Positions 14,415 to 23,238 of a stretch of 42,531 bases of DNA are shown piece after piece (the first letter of the stretch is position 1; each line of letters begins with the position of its first letter). The notes beneath the pieces were generated by a model. That model searched no databases, had not been told where the DNA came from, and saw nothing but the letters and a program-made list of their open reading frames with translations. A program made the position numbers and the translations under genes. Origin of the DNA: Caulobacteraceae bacterium (GTDB lineage Bacteria; Pseudomonadota; Alphaproteobacteria; Caulobacterales; Caulobacteraceae); contig CANESI010000023.1 in the NCBI GenBank assembly GCA_947441065.1, positions 1 through 42,531 of the forward strand, written 5' to 3'.

Positions 14415-16699
14415 ACAAGCCCGTAAAACCTGACGATACCGGCGCTATTCTCAAGGTCGTCGGCACCCGCCCAATCCGCCCCGATGGGGTGGAAAAGGTC
14501 ACGGGCCGCGCCGCTTACGGCGCTGACCTGCACTTACCCGGCATGTTGATCGGCAAGGTCAAGCGCAGCCCCCACGCCCATGCTCGCATCGTCTCGATCG
14601 ACACGCGCAAGGCCCTCGCCCTGCCCGGCGTCAAGGCGGTGATGACCAGTGCTGACATGCCCGATCTGGCGGCTGAACATTATGAAGCCGGAGAAAGCGC
14701 CTCCAACCTTAAGGACCTTTCGGCCAATGTCATGGCTAGAGGCAAGGTGCTCTATCACGGCCACGCCATCGCTGCCGTCGCTGCAACCTCAAACGCCATT
14801 GCCGATCAGGCGCTGGATCTGATCGAGATTGTCTATGAGACCTTGCCCCACGTGATCGATGTCGAGGAGGCTATGGCCGAGGGCGCACCGATCCTGCACG
14901 ACCAGATGTTTACGGCTGGCCTTAGCGAAACCCCCACCAAGGCCAGCAACATTGCCACCAAGCACAGGCTTGACCGAGGAGATCTGGCCGCTGGTTTTGC
15001 TAGCGCCGATGTGATTGTCGAGACCCGCTATAGCAGCGCCGCCGTGCACCAAGGCTATATCGAGCCCCATGCCTGCGTCGCCAGCTTTGCCGCCGACGGC
15101 CAGACCCAAGTCTGGAGCAGTAGCCAAGGCCATTTCGTGATCCGGGGCCTGTGCGCCAAGCTGCTCAAACTGCGGTTCTCGGATGTGCGCGTTATTCCCG
15201 CCGAGATTGGCGGCGGTTTTGGCGGCAAGACCACGGTCTATCTGGAACCCCTAGCGCTGGTGCTGTCGCAAAAGAGCGGCCATCCGGTCAAGATGGTCAT
15301 GACCCGCGAAGAGGTGTTCCGCGCCACCGGTCCAACCTCGGCCTCAGTCGTCACCGTCAAGATGGGGGCCAAGAGCGACGGCACCATCACCGCTGCCCAA
15401 GTCGATTTGAAGTTCCAAGCCGGGGCCTTTGCCGGTTCGCCCGTCGGGGCCGCCGTCATGACCTCTCTGGCCTGTTATGATGTGGCCAATTTCGAGATCA
15501 CCGGCTGGGACGTGGTGACCAACAGTCCCAAGGTCGCCGCCTATCGCGCCCCCGGTGCCCCCAATGCCGCCCTCGGCGTGGAATGTGCCGTCGATGAGTT
15601 GGCCGAAAAGCTGGGCATGGACCCCATGGTCTTTCGCGAAAAGAACGCCGTGCGTAATGGGGTCAGAGCGCCCTATGGCCCGGTCTATAAGAATATCGGC
15701 TATGTCGAAACGCTAGAGGCCATCAAGTCTCATCCTCATATGTCGATCCCTCTGGGTCCCAACCAAGGGCGCGGCATAGCAGCGGGCTTCTGGTTCAATA
15801 TTGGCGGCGAATCCACCGTCAATGTCAGCATCAACGAAGACGGCACCGCCATCGTCTCGACCGGCAGCCCTGATATTGGCGGCTCGCGCGCCTCGATGGC
15901 CATGATGGCCGCTGAGGTTCTGGGTATTGGCGTCGAGCAGGTCCGTCCTATCGTCGCCGATACGGCCTCCATCGGTTTTTCCACCGTCACAGGCGGAAGC
16001 CGCACCACCTTTGCCACCGGTATGGCCGTGGTTCAGGCCGCAGAGAAGCTGGTCATAGACCTCAAACGCCGCGCCGCCGAAACCTGGGGCGTGGAGATCG
16101 ATCAGGTGGTCTGGCAAGACGGTGCCGCCCATTGTCTGCAAGCCGAAAAGGCTCCCAAGGGCGCCCTGACCCTCGCCGCCTTGGCCGGATCGGCGGGCAA
16201 GACCGGCGGTCCCATCGCCACGGTCGTGGCCTTGAACGCGCAAGGGGCCGGTCCCGGCTTTGGCGTCCATGTTTGCGATGTCGAGGTTGACCCTGAGACC
16301 GGCCACGTCACGGTCCTGCGCTACACAGCCGCGCAAGATGTCGGCAAGGCCATCCATCCGGCCTATGTCGAGGGCCAGATCCAAGGCGGCGTCGCCCAAG
16401 GCATCGGCTGGGCGCTGAATGAGGAATATGTCTTCAGCACCGGAGGCGTCATGGAAAATGCCGGGTTCCTCGACTATCGCGTGCCCGTGGCCTCTGACCT
16501 GCCGATGATCGACGCGATCATGGTCGAGGTGCCAAACCCCGCCCACCCCTATGGGGCCAAGGGCGTGGGCGAAGTGCCCATCGTCCCGCCGCTCGCCGCC
16601 CTCGCTATCGCCGTGCGCCATGCCACCGGGGTTCGGATGCACGATCTGCCCCTGTCGCCCTCAAAGATCAGGGCGGCGATCGACGCTAACGCGCGCTAG
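14411..16699 (+). CDS. Molybdenum hydroxylase, molybdopterin-binding large subunit
   Basis: A 762-residue catalytic subunit. Motifs: EIGGGFGGKT (cofactor binding), AYRAPGAPNA at about 376-385 and KGVGEVP with the likely catalytic glutamate at about residue 721. The active-site loop AYRAPGAP differs from the AYRCSFR of true CO dehydrogenase, so it is not CoxL form I. It should hydroxylate an aromatic or heterocyclic carbon or an aldehyde, using water as oxygen source. Start ATG 14411 overlaps the FeS subunit stop. It is followed 3 bases later by a MoaD-like gene. The substrate is unknown; neighbours suggest an aryl or ring compound. Confidence 0.93.
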   Translation: MNKPVKPDDTGAILKVVGTRPIRPDGVEKVTGRAAYGADLHLPGMLIGKVKRSPHAHARIVSIDTRKALALPGVKAVMTSADMPDLAAEHYEAGESASNLKDLSANVMARGKVLYHGHAIAAVAATSNAIADQALDLIEIVYETLPHVIDVEEAMAEGAPILHDQMFTAGLSETPTKASNIATKHRLDRGDLAAGFASADVIVETRYSSAAVHQGYIEPHACVASFAADGQTQVWSSSQGHFVIRGLCAKLLKLRFSDVRVIPAEIGGGFGGKTTVYLEPLALVLSQKSGHPVKMVMTREEVFRATGPTSASVVTVKMGAKSDGTITAAQVDLKFQAGAFAGSPVGAAVMTSLACYDVANFEITGWDVVTNSPKVAAYRAPGAPNAALGVECAVDELAEKLGMDPMVFREKNAVRNGVRAPYGPVYKNIGYVETLEAIKSHPHMSIPLGPNQGRGIAAGFWFNIGGESTVNVSINEDGTAIVSTGSPDIGGSRASMAMMAAEVLGIGVEQVRPIVADTASIGFSTVTGGSRTTFATGMAVVQAAEKLVIDLKRRAAETWGVEIDQVVWQDGAAHCLQAEKAPKGALTLAALAGSAGKTGGPIATVVALNAQGAGPGFGVHVCDVEVDPETGHVTVLRYTAAQDVGKAIHPAYVEGQIQGGVAQGIGWALNEEYVFSTGGVMENAGFLDYRVPVASDLPMIDAIMVEVPNPAHPYGAKGVGEVPIVPPLAALAIAVRHATGVRMHDLPLSPSKIRAAIDANAR

Positions 16700-16702
16700 G
16701 CC

Positions 16703-16951
16703 ATGGCTCTGGTCATTGCCGACTATGCAGACTGCCGGGCCCTTACCGGCGGTCTGCGCGCGTTTGAGGTCGAGGCCACAACCGTGCGCGACCTCTTGCA
16801 AAAGATCGAGGCGCGCTTTCCCGGCCTCGGCGACCTGATCGACCAACGCATGGCCATCGCCATAGACGGCACCATCACCCAAGACGCCCACGGCGCTGCC
16901 TTGGAGCCGCAAAGTGAGGTCGTGCTGCTGCCCAAGATCGGCGGGGGGTAA
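16703..16951 (+). CDS. MoaD/ThiS-family sulfur-carrier protein
   Basis: An 82-residue ubiquitin-like protein ending in LPKIGGG, with the terminal Gly-Gly needed for adenylation and thiocarboxylation. Middle segments VRDLLQKIEARFPG and VVLLPKI fit MoaD. It starts 3 bases after the hydroxylase large subunit stop and is in the same operon, without MoaE, MoeB or MoaA. It may deliver sulfur to molybdopterin for this enzyme, or act as a dedicated carrier in another sulfur transfer. The final glycine codons lie in a GGGGGG/CCCCCC hairpin around the stop. Confidence 0.75.
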   Translation: MALVIADYADCRALTGGLRAFEVEATTVRDLLQKIEARFPGLGDLIDQRMAIAIDGTITQDAHGAALEPQSEVVLLPKIGGG

Positions 16952-16958
16952 TCCCCCC
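16943..16958. terminator. GGGGGG-TAAT-CCCCCC hairpin at the MoaD-like stop codon
   Basis: A perfect 6-bp GC stem with a 4-base loop holding the TAA stop. It sits between convergent genes, so both transcripts would meet it. No U-run follows on either strand, so classical intrinsic termination is unlikely. It may pause or protect the 3' ends. Confidence 0.35.
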
Positions 16959-16963
16959 ACCCC

Positions 16964-18874
16964 TTAGCTAATGATAAAATCCTTCGGGTCCGGCTTCAGT
17001 GTCGCGGTCCAATAGTCGATCAGGCGGAAGGGCCAGTTTTGGCTGACGCGGCCAGAGGCGTTCTTGTACCAGCTCGACACCTGAGGCACGCCCCAAGCCA
17101 TGCCCGCGTTGGCCTCATCGACCTTCTCATTGAAGGCGTCGTGAACATCCTTCTTGGCTTCAAGGGCTGACTTACCAGTCTTTGCCAGAAGCTCAATCGC
17201 GCCAACAATGTAACGCACGCTGCATTCACTGAAGAAGATGATGCTGCCATTGACGACGATGTTGGTGTTGGGACCATAGACGATGAACAGGTTGGGGAAG
17301 TTTGGCACCGTCATGCCCAGATAGGCCCGCGCATCGCCCGCCCACTGGTCGTGCAGCTCGACTCCGCCGCGTCCAACGATCTTGAAGGTGCGCAAAAAGT
17401 CGCTGGCCTCAAAGCCGGTACCATAGATGATGACATCGGCCTTGTGCTCAACACCATCCGTCGTCACCACGCCGGTCTTGGTGATCTCTTGAATGCCTTC
17501 GGTGACCAGATGGACATTGTCGCGGCGTAGGGCCCCGATCCAAACGCCATTGTCACGAACCGAGCGTTTGCCGCCCAGCGGATAGTTGGGGATCAGCTTT
17601 TCCAAAAGCCCGGGCGCGCCTTCGGCCTGAACACGCATCCCCTCGATCATCATGGCCGAGACGTCGGCATTGACTTGGCTGACCGCCGTTAGCGGGCCGT
17701 CCCAGTTTGGGTCCACTGTGATGGCATCGATGATCCCATCGGTGAGCATCCAAAAGAGCCAGAAGCGGTACCATTTTTCATAGTAGGGCACGGTCTTGAG
17801 CAGCCAGCTTTCGCCGGGCGTGACCTTATCGTGATAGTCCGGCGTTGGGCCAAGCCATGGCGGCGTGCGTTGGAACACGGTCATATCACCGACCTTGGGC
17901 GCGATCTCGGGCACAAACTGGAAGGCGCTAGCTCCGGTACCGATGACGCAAACCTTCTTGCCCGTCAGGTCCACATCATGACGCCAGCGAGCCGAGTGGA
18001 AGGCCTCGCCTTCGAAACTGTCTCGGCCCTTTATATCCGGAAGGCGCGGCTGGTTCAGTTGGCCCACGGCACTGATGACCGCGTTAGAGGTCAGGGTCTC
18101 TTGGCCGCCATCGGCACGCGTGACCTTGAGGCGCCACATCTTGGCTGCCTCATCATAGATGGCTTCGTCAACCGTAGTGCCAAAGCGGACATGGGGGCGC
18201 AGCTCGTGCTTGGCCGCGACACCCTTGAAATAATCGAACAGGATATTTTGCGTCGAGTAGTGCATCGGCCAGTCGTGGTTTGGCTCGAAGGAGAGCGAAT
18301 AGAGATGGCTTGGATTGTCCACCCGGCAGCCGGGATAGGTATTTTCCAGCCAGGTGCCGCCAAAGTCAGGGTTCTTTTCGATGATCTCAAAGGGTACGCC
18401 CGCCTGTTTCAAGCGGATTGCGGCCAAGATGCCCGACATGCCCGCCCCGATGATCAAGACCTTCATCTTTCCACCAGCCTGAACCGTGGCCTCATCCCAG
18501 ACCGGGCGCTTTTGGTCTATGCCGTCCAGACCCAACTCTTCCATCAGAAGCGGCGTATAGCGCTCAGGCACCTCGACGCCTGCAACCAGGTTCATCATCC
18601 GCAAGATGACGCCGTCGGTCGGACGCGCAGGGAGTGGCTTCTCGCCGCTCAGATGGGCCCGCAGCGCAGCAGCGGCTTGACCGCGCAGACGCTCCTGAAT
18701 TTCAGGCGAATAGCCGCCGATCTTGCTATCGCCAAAGAAATCATAGACCGGCGTCATCTCATCGCTGAGCAGGCCCGCATCCCCGGTCATGTGGACCAGC
18801 GACATCAGCAAGGACGGCAGATGGGCCTCTTTGAGGATAGCGTCGAGATTGGCGGGAATGGCGCTGGTGGTCAT
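16964..18874 (-). CDS. Baeyer-Villiger monooxygenase, HAPMO-like architecture
   Basis: A 636-residue FAD/NADPH enzyme that would insert one oxygen atom into a ketone, giving an ester or lactone. FAD motif GAGMSG at 143-148, NADPH motif GTGASA at 312-317 and the fingerprint FEGEAFHSARW at 287-297, where the usual final Pro/Asp is Arg. About 140 residues precede the first Rossmann motif, as in 4-hydroxyacetophenone monooxygenase (about 640 residues) and unlike the shorter cyclohexanone enzymes. The frame is open to 19099, but ATG 18874 fits this length. It faces the hydroxylase/MoaD operon and is divergent from the hydratase. The aryl-ketone substrate is inference. Confidence 0.85.
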   Translation of the reverse strand: MTTSAIPANLDAILKEAHLPSLLMSLVHMTGDAGLLSDEMTPVYDFFGDSKIGGYSPEIQERLRGQAAAALRAHLSGEKPLPARPTDGVILRMMNLVAGVEVPERYTPLLMEELGLDGIDQKRPVWDEATVQAGGKMKVLIIGAGMSGILAAIRLKQAGVPFEIIEKNPDFGGTWLENTYPGCRVDNPSHLYSLSFEPNHDWPMHYSTQNILFDYFKGVAAKHELRPHVRFGTTVDEAIYDEAAKMWRLKVTRADGGQETLTSNAVISAVGQLNQPRLPDIKGRDSFEGEAFHSARWRHDVDLTGKKVCVIGTGASAFQFVPEIAPKVGDMTVFQRTPPWLGPTPDYHDKVTPGESWLLKTVPYYEKWYRFWLFWMLTDGIIDAITVDPNWDGPLTAVSQVNADVSAMMIEGMRVQAEGAPGLLEKLIPNYPLGGKRSVRDNGVWIGALRRDNVHLVTEGIQEITKTGVVTTDGVEHKADVIIYGTGFEASDFLRTFKIVGRGGVELHDQWAGDARAYLGMTVPNFPNLFIVYGPNTNIVVNGSIIFFSECSVRYIVGAIELLAKTGKSALEAKKDVHDAFNEKVDEANAGMAWGVPQVSSWYKNASGRVSQNWPFRLIDYWTATLKPDPKDFIIS

Positions 18875-19101
18875 GGTTCGTATCGTCCCTGTTTCGTCCC
18901 AGTCCCTGACCTTGCGGCGATTGTACGAGCCAGCGGTCAGGTGATCTATGTTCAGATAAGAGTGTACCGACAAAGCCCTGCTGTCCAACACAAGATGCGG
19001 AATGGCGCTTAAAGGCGGTTGGTCGGGTCCTTTTGGCCTAGACCCCGCGCGCCTTCTGCGGTCTGATCTTGGCAAAAGAACAGACGCCTTGGGAGGCAAT
19101 C

Positions 19102-19890
19102 ATGACGGCCCATCATATCCGCAGCGAAATCGGCGACGACGGCATTGCCATCTTGACCATAGACCGGGCCGAGAAACGCAACGCCATCACCTATGCCATG
19201 TTATTTGCCTTTACCGAGCAGGTCGCGGCCTTGGGGGCAGATGATCGGGTGCGGGTGATCATTGTCACAGGTTCAGGCGGAACCTTCTGTGCAGGCACCG
19301 ACCTTGCAGATCTCGCCACCATTCCCGGCGAAACAAGGGGCGTACGCGGCGAGGCCCACGAGGATGGCAAATGGTGGCCGCTGGTGGCCTGTCCCAAGCC
19401 GGTGATCGGTGCCATTGATGGCTTTGCCGTCGGCATGGGGGCGGAATGGTCCAGCCAATGTGATGTTCGCATTGTCACCGATAGAGCGCGGTTTGCATGG
19501 AACTTCGCCCATCGCGGACTTGTCCCGGACACGGGCGCGGGCAGCTGGATCTTGCCGCGCCTGATCGGCCCCTCAAAGGCCTTGCGCCTTCTCTATTCAG
19601 GAGACCAGATCACCGGGGCTGAAGCCTTGGCGCTCGGCTATGCCAACGAACTGGTCGCGCCGGAGAACCTAATGGAAGCAGCGATGACCGAAGCGCGGCG
19701 CTATCTTAAATCCTCGCCCATGTCGCTTCGGCTGATGAAAAAGCTCGTTTGGCATGGCCTTGAACGCGATATGGCGCAGCATATGAAGGCTCATGTCGAA
19801 GCCCTCTCTGGCTGTTTCAAATCCGCAGACCATAAGGAAGGCGTTGCCGCCTTCCTCGAAAAGCGCCCCGCAAACTTTACGGGGCGCTAA
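19102..19890 (+). CDS. Enoyl-CoA hydratase/isomerase family protein
   Basis: A 262-residue crotonase-fold protein. TIDRAEKRNAITYAM, the oxyanion segment with GSGGTFCAGTDL, and FAVGMGAEWSSQCD are typical. The first catalytic glutamate of enoyl-CoA hydratase seems kept (GAEWSS), but the position of the second aligns near His/Arg in AHRGLVPDTG, as in other crotonases of changed activity. So it may be a hydratase, isomerase or C-C hydrolase. ATG 19102 with GGGAGG (19091-19096) is the start, not the upstream ATG 19069. Divergent from the monooxygenase across 227 bases, which hold no gene. Likely the next step of the same acyl-CoA pathway. Confidence 0.85.
   Translation: MTAHHIRSEIGDDGIAILTIDRAEKRNAITYAMLFAFTEQVAALGADDRVRVIIVTGSGGTFCAGTDLADLATIPGETRGVRGEAHEDGKWWPLVACPKPVIGAIDGFAVGMGAEWSSQCDVRIVTDRARFAWNFAHRGLVPDTGAGSWILPRLIGPSKALRLLYSGDQITGAEALALGYANELVAPENLMEAAMTEARRYLKSSPMSLRLMKKLVWHGLERDMAQHMKAHVEALSGCFKSADHKEGVAAFLEKRPANFTGR
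19862..19888. terminator. Strong hairpin at the end of the hydratase gene
   Basis: AGCGCCCCG (19862-19870) and CGGGGCGCT (19880-19888) form a perfect 9-bp stem with a 9-base loop inside the last codons, 11 bases before the convergent aminotransferase stop. No U-run follows. It is the strongest stem I noticed in the window and likely marks a shared 3' end. Confidence 0.5.
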
Positions 19891-19899
19891 GCCCAGTTG

Positions 19900-21285
19900 C
19901 TAGATCGCCCGTAGCTGCCCCTCAACCTCATCCAAAGACTTGGCGATGATTGCGACCATCTCGTCAATCTCAGCATGGCTGATGATCAGGGGCGGGCAAA
20001 AGACGATGCTGTCACGGATGCCGCGAACCATCAGGCCATTGGCGATACAGGCGTCGCGGACGATAGGGCCCGCGGTTCCTTCAGCCCCACCAAAGCGCTG
20101 GTTGGTACCCTTTTTGGAAACAATCTCAATCGCACCGATCAAACCCAAGGTGCGAACCTCGCCGACCAAGGGATGGTCGTTCAGCGTGGCCATGGCCTTA
20201 GCGATATAGGGGCCCGTATCCAGACGCGTGCGCTCAATCAAGTTCTCGCGTTCCATGATCTCGATGTTCTTCAGCGCCACAGCGCAGGCCGTTGGGTGGC
20301 CGGAATAGGTAAAGCCATGCACAAAATCGCCGTCATGGGCCTTAAGCTCATCCACGATGAAATCTGCCACGCCAACCGCTGAGATCGGCAGGTAACCGCT
20401 GGATAGGCCCTTGGCCATGGCGATGATGTCAGGCTTGATGCCGTAATGCTGATGACCGAACCAGTGGCCAAGGCGCCCAAAGCCGCAGATCACCTCATCG
20501 CAGACCAGCAAGATGCCATATTTGCGGCAAAGAGCCTCGACCTTAGGCCAGTAACTTTCTGGCGGAATGATCACCCCGCCCGCACCTTGGACAGGCTCGC
20601 CAATGAAGGCAGCGACACTTTCAGGGCCAACCGCCAAGATCCGGTCCTCGATGGCCTGGACCGCCCGGTCGGCAAAGGAGTCGGGATCCTCACCGAAGCC
20701 CTCATTAAAGCTATAGGGCTGCATCACATGCTCAACGCCCGTGACCGGCAAATTGCCTTGAACATGCATGTAGGTCATGCCGCCAAGGCTGGCCCCGGCC
20801 ACGGTCGAGCCATGATAGGCGTTCCAACGGCTGATAAAGACTTGGCGCTGAGGCTGACCCTTAAGCGTCCAATAGTGCCGCACCAGACGAAAGACCGTAT
20901 CATTGGCTTCCGAACCTGACGAATTAAAAAAGACGTGGCTAAGATGGCCGCCCATCTTCTCGGCGATCTTGGCAGCCAACATCACGGGCGGCGGCGTCGC
21001 GGTCTTAAAGAAGGTGTTGTAATAGGGCAGCTCCAACATCTGCTCATAGGCGGCGTCGGCCAGTTCCTTGCGGCCATAGCCGACATTGACGCACCAGAGC
21101 CCGGCCATGCCGTCGAGGATCTTGGTATTGTCTCCATCGAAGATGTAGCAGCCGTCGGCACGCGTGATGATGCGACTGCCGCCCAAGGCCTCCTGCAAGC
21201 GATAGTCGCTCTGCGCCGGAAGGTGGTGGGCAAGATCCAGGCGGCGAAGCTCGGCAACATCGTGGTTACGGATCGGAACGGTCAT
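19900..21285 (-). CDS. Class III aminotransferase, putrescine/omega-amino acid type
   Basis: A 461-residue PLP enzyme. NSSGSEANDT (121-130), AYHGST, CDEVICGFGR with the cofactor aspartate (263) and AKGLSSGYLP with the PLP lysine at about 292 place it with SpuC-like and beta-alanine:pyruvate transaminases. In this operon it would convert putrescine to 4-aminobutanal, or GABA to succinic semialdehyde, with pyruvate as likely acceptor. The start overlaps the stop of puuD (ATGA), so it is translated with it and ends the operon. Sequence alone does not separate the two substrates. Confidence 0.85.
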   Translation of the reverse strand: MTVPIRNHDVAELRRLDLAHHLPAQSDYRLQEALGGSRIITRADGCYIFDGDNTKILDGMAGLWCVNVGYGRKELADAAYEQMLELPYYNTFFKTATPPPVMLAAKIAEKMGGHLSHVFFNSSGSEANDTVFRLVRHYWTLKGQPQRQVFISRWNAYHGSTVAGASLGGMTYMHVQGNLPVTGVEHVMQPYSFNEGFGEDPDSFADRAVQAIEDRILAVGPESVAAFIGEPVQGAGGVIIPPESYWPKVEALCRKYGILLVCDEVICGFGRLGHWFGHQHYGIKPDIIAMAKGLSSGYLPISAVGVADFIVDELKAHDGDFVHGFTYSGHPTACAVALKNIEIMERENLIERTRLDTGPYIAKAMATLNDHPLVGEVRTLGLIGAIEIVSKKGTNQRFGGAEGTAGPIVRDACIANGLMVRGIRDSIVFCPPLIISHAEIDEMVAIIAKSLDEVEGQLRAI

Positions 21286-22064
21286 AGGGCTACTCCAGAC
21301 AAAGGGGGCGATTGGCGACTTGGTTCGCCGCGCAAGGCCTCACCAAACATAGCAAAAAACTGTTGAGATTGGGGATGATCTGCGGTTCGCCATTCAGGGT
21401 GCCACTGCACCGCTAAAAGCTGGGCGCCATTGACCTTGGCCGAGACCGCTTCGATCAGGCCGTCGGGCGCGCGCGCTTCAATGTCAAGGCCCGCTCCCAA
21501 TCGATCTACCCCTTGGAAATGAACGGAATTGACGACCAGTTGATCTTGGCCATATCGCTGCGCCAAAACCCCGCCGGGGGTGAGGGACACCGGGTGGATA
21601 TGGTCAAACATGGCATCAAAGGCGACATCATCGACCGCATGGTGAGCCAAGGGTGCACCGAGCGCACTCACATCCCGGCGAAGACTGCCGCCAAAGGCGA
21701 CATTGATTTCCTGAAAGCCTCGGCAGATGCCAAAGACGGGTCGGCCCAGATCGAGCATGGCGGCGATAAGGTCTTGGGTCATGGCATCACGCGGCGCGTC
21801 GAAGGGACCCGGGGCATCGTCAATCACTTCGCCATAGCGATGGGGCTCAAGGTTCGAAGGGCTGCCAGTCAACATCAACCCATCAAGACGCGCGGCGATC
21901 TCTGTCGCCCTCATCTGGCCGGGCACAGAGGGCACCAGCAAAGCGGCCACATCGCTATAGGTCATTGTGGCTAAGACATAACGGTTCATCACCGCCTGCG
22001 CGGTTTCAACGCCAACCGTGCGGTTACAACAGATGATCCCCGCGACCGGACGTTGCTCACTCAT
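21282..22064 (-). CDS. puuD: Gamma-glutamyl-GABA hydrolase (PuuD family)
   Basis: A 260-residue class I glutamine-amidotransferase-like hydrolase that removes glutamate from gamma-glutamyl-GABA. The nucleophile cysteine is in FGICRGFQE (about 114) and the His/Glu pair is in WHPEW (222, 224). Length fits PuuD. ATG 22064 is preferred over the open frame from 22130, because AAGG stands before it and the latter would overlap the transporter ATPase. It lies 10 bases after the ATPase gene and overlaps the aminotransferase start, inside the polyamine operon. Confidence 0.9.
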   Translation of the reverse strand: MSEQRPVAGIICCNRTVGVETAQAVMNRYVLATMTYSDVAALLVPSVPGQMRATEIAARLDGLMLTGSPSNLEPHRYGEVIDDAPGPFDAPRDAMTQDLIAAMLDLGRPVFGICRGFQEINVAFGGSLRRDVSALGAPLAHHAVDDVAFDAMFDHIHPVSLTPGGVLAQRYGQDQLVVNSVHFQGVDRLGAGLDIEARAPDGLIEAVSAKVNGAQLLAVQWHPEWRTADHPQSQQFFAMFGEALRGEPSRQSPPLSGVAL

Positions 22065-22074
22065 GACCTTGATA

Positions 22075-23238
22075 TCACGACAGCAGCACGGCAGGCGAAC
22101 AGGCGTGCCACGAGAGCCAAACTGGCTCATCCCACGTAAAGTCTTCTTGATCCCAGCGGGTCAGGTTCGATCTTACCACCTTAACCAAGCGACCATTGTC
22201 TAAGGTCACATCGAACACGGTTTCAGAGCCAAGATAGGACAGGTGGGTGATGGTTCCGGCCACCACATTATGACCCTCTGGCGCATCCTCCATCTTAATG
22301 GCTGCCGCACCGGCCACGCGCTTATGGATCTCGATCTTTTCAGGCCGTATCGCCGCCCAAAGGGTGGTGTTGGCCGCGCCCGTAACGCCGTGGTCAAGAT
22401 AGATCGGCGCGCCCGCCTCATCAGAGCTAATCACCGCATGGTCTGGCTCATCGATGGTCAACTGGCCCTCAAACAGGTTCACCTGCCCGATAAAGTCGGC
22501 GACAAAGCGTGAATTTGGGAACTCATAAAGATCGCTGGGCGTTGCCACCTGCTGCAAGAGGCCACGGTTCATCACCGCGCACCGGGTGGCCATCGCCAAG
22601 GCCTCGTCCTGATCGTGGGTCACCATAATGAAGGTGATGCCGACCTTTTCTTGCAGCTGGGTCAGCTCAGAGCGCATCTGATCGCGCAACTTAGCATCCA
22701 GCGCCGACAGGGGCTCATCGAGCAACAGCACCCGGGGTCGTTTGACCAGGGCTCTGGCCAGAGCAACACGCTGGCGCTGCCCCCCCGACAGTTGATCGGG
22801 CTTTCGTGCGCCATAGCCCTCAAGCTTGACCAGCGCCAGGGCCTCTTCGACCCGGCGATCTCGCTCGGCTGCGGGCGCGCCATCGACCTTGAGGCCATAG
22901 GCGACATTGTCGGCGACGCTCATGTGGGGGAACACAGCGTAGGACTGGAACACCATGTTAACGGGGCGCTTATTGGGCGGGGTCTGGCTGACATCTTGGC
23001 CGTCTATCAGGATCCGTCCTTCGGTCGGCACTTCGAACCCGGCGAGCATGCGCAGAAGGGTCGTCTTGCCACAGCCCGACGGACCCAAGAGCGAGAAAAA
23101 CTCGCCCTCCTCAATGGTCAGGCTGACATTGTCGACGGCGACCACCTTGCCGTAGCGCTTGGTGATGTTCTCAAAACTGATGATGGGCTTGCGAGATACG
23201 GGTTTGGCGAGGGGTGCGGGCATGTCGGGGCGGCTCAC
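22075..23238 (-). CDS. potG: Polyamine ABC transporter ATPase (PotA/PotG)
   Basis: A 387-residue ATP-binding subunit that powers the import of putrescine or spermidine. Walker [10 protein letters not shown], signature [15 protein letters not shown], Walker [14 protein letters not shown] and the switch VTHDQDEAL are complete. A C-terminal TOBE-type domain follows ([11 protein letters not shown] onward). The start overlaps the end of the second permease gene (ATGA). With the two permeases and two binding proteins it forms a full importer. PotA versus PotG cannot be told from sequence; the operon favours putrescine. Confidence 0.93.
   Translation of the reverse strand: MSRPDMPAPLAKPVSRKPIISFENITKRYGKVVAVDNVSLTIEEGEFFSLLGPSGCGKTTLLRMLAGFEVPTEGRILIDGQDVSQTPPNKRPVNMVFQSYAVFPHMSVADNVAYGLKVDGAPAAERDRRVEEALALVKLEGYGARKPDQLSGGQRQRVALARALVKRPRVLLLDEPLSALDAKLRDQMRSELTQLQEKVGITFIMVTHDQDEALAMATRCAVMNRGLLQQVATPSDLYEFPNSRFVADFIGQVNLFEGQLTIDEPDHAVISSDEAGAPIYLDHGVTGAANTTLWAAIRPEKIEIHKRVAGAAAIKMEDAPEGHNVVAGTITHLSYLGSETVFDVTLDNGRLVKVVRSNLTRWDQEDFTWDEPVWLSWHACSPAVLLS

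Noticed and set aside
15713-16642. A 309-codon minus-strand frame over the Mo subunit gene
   Set aside because: Antisense shadow; composition is skewed and no motif is present.
17831-19012. A 393-codon open frame on the plus strand over the monooxygenase gene
   Set aside because: It is antisense to a well-supported enzyme and shows no domain or ribosome binding site.
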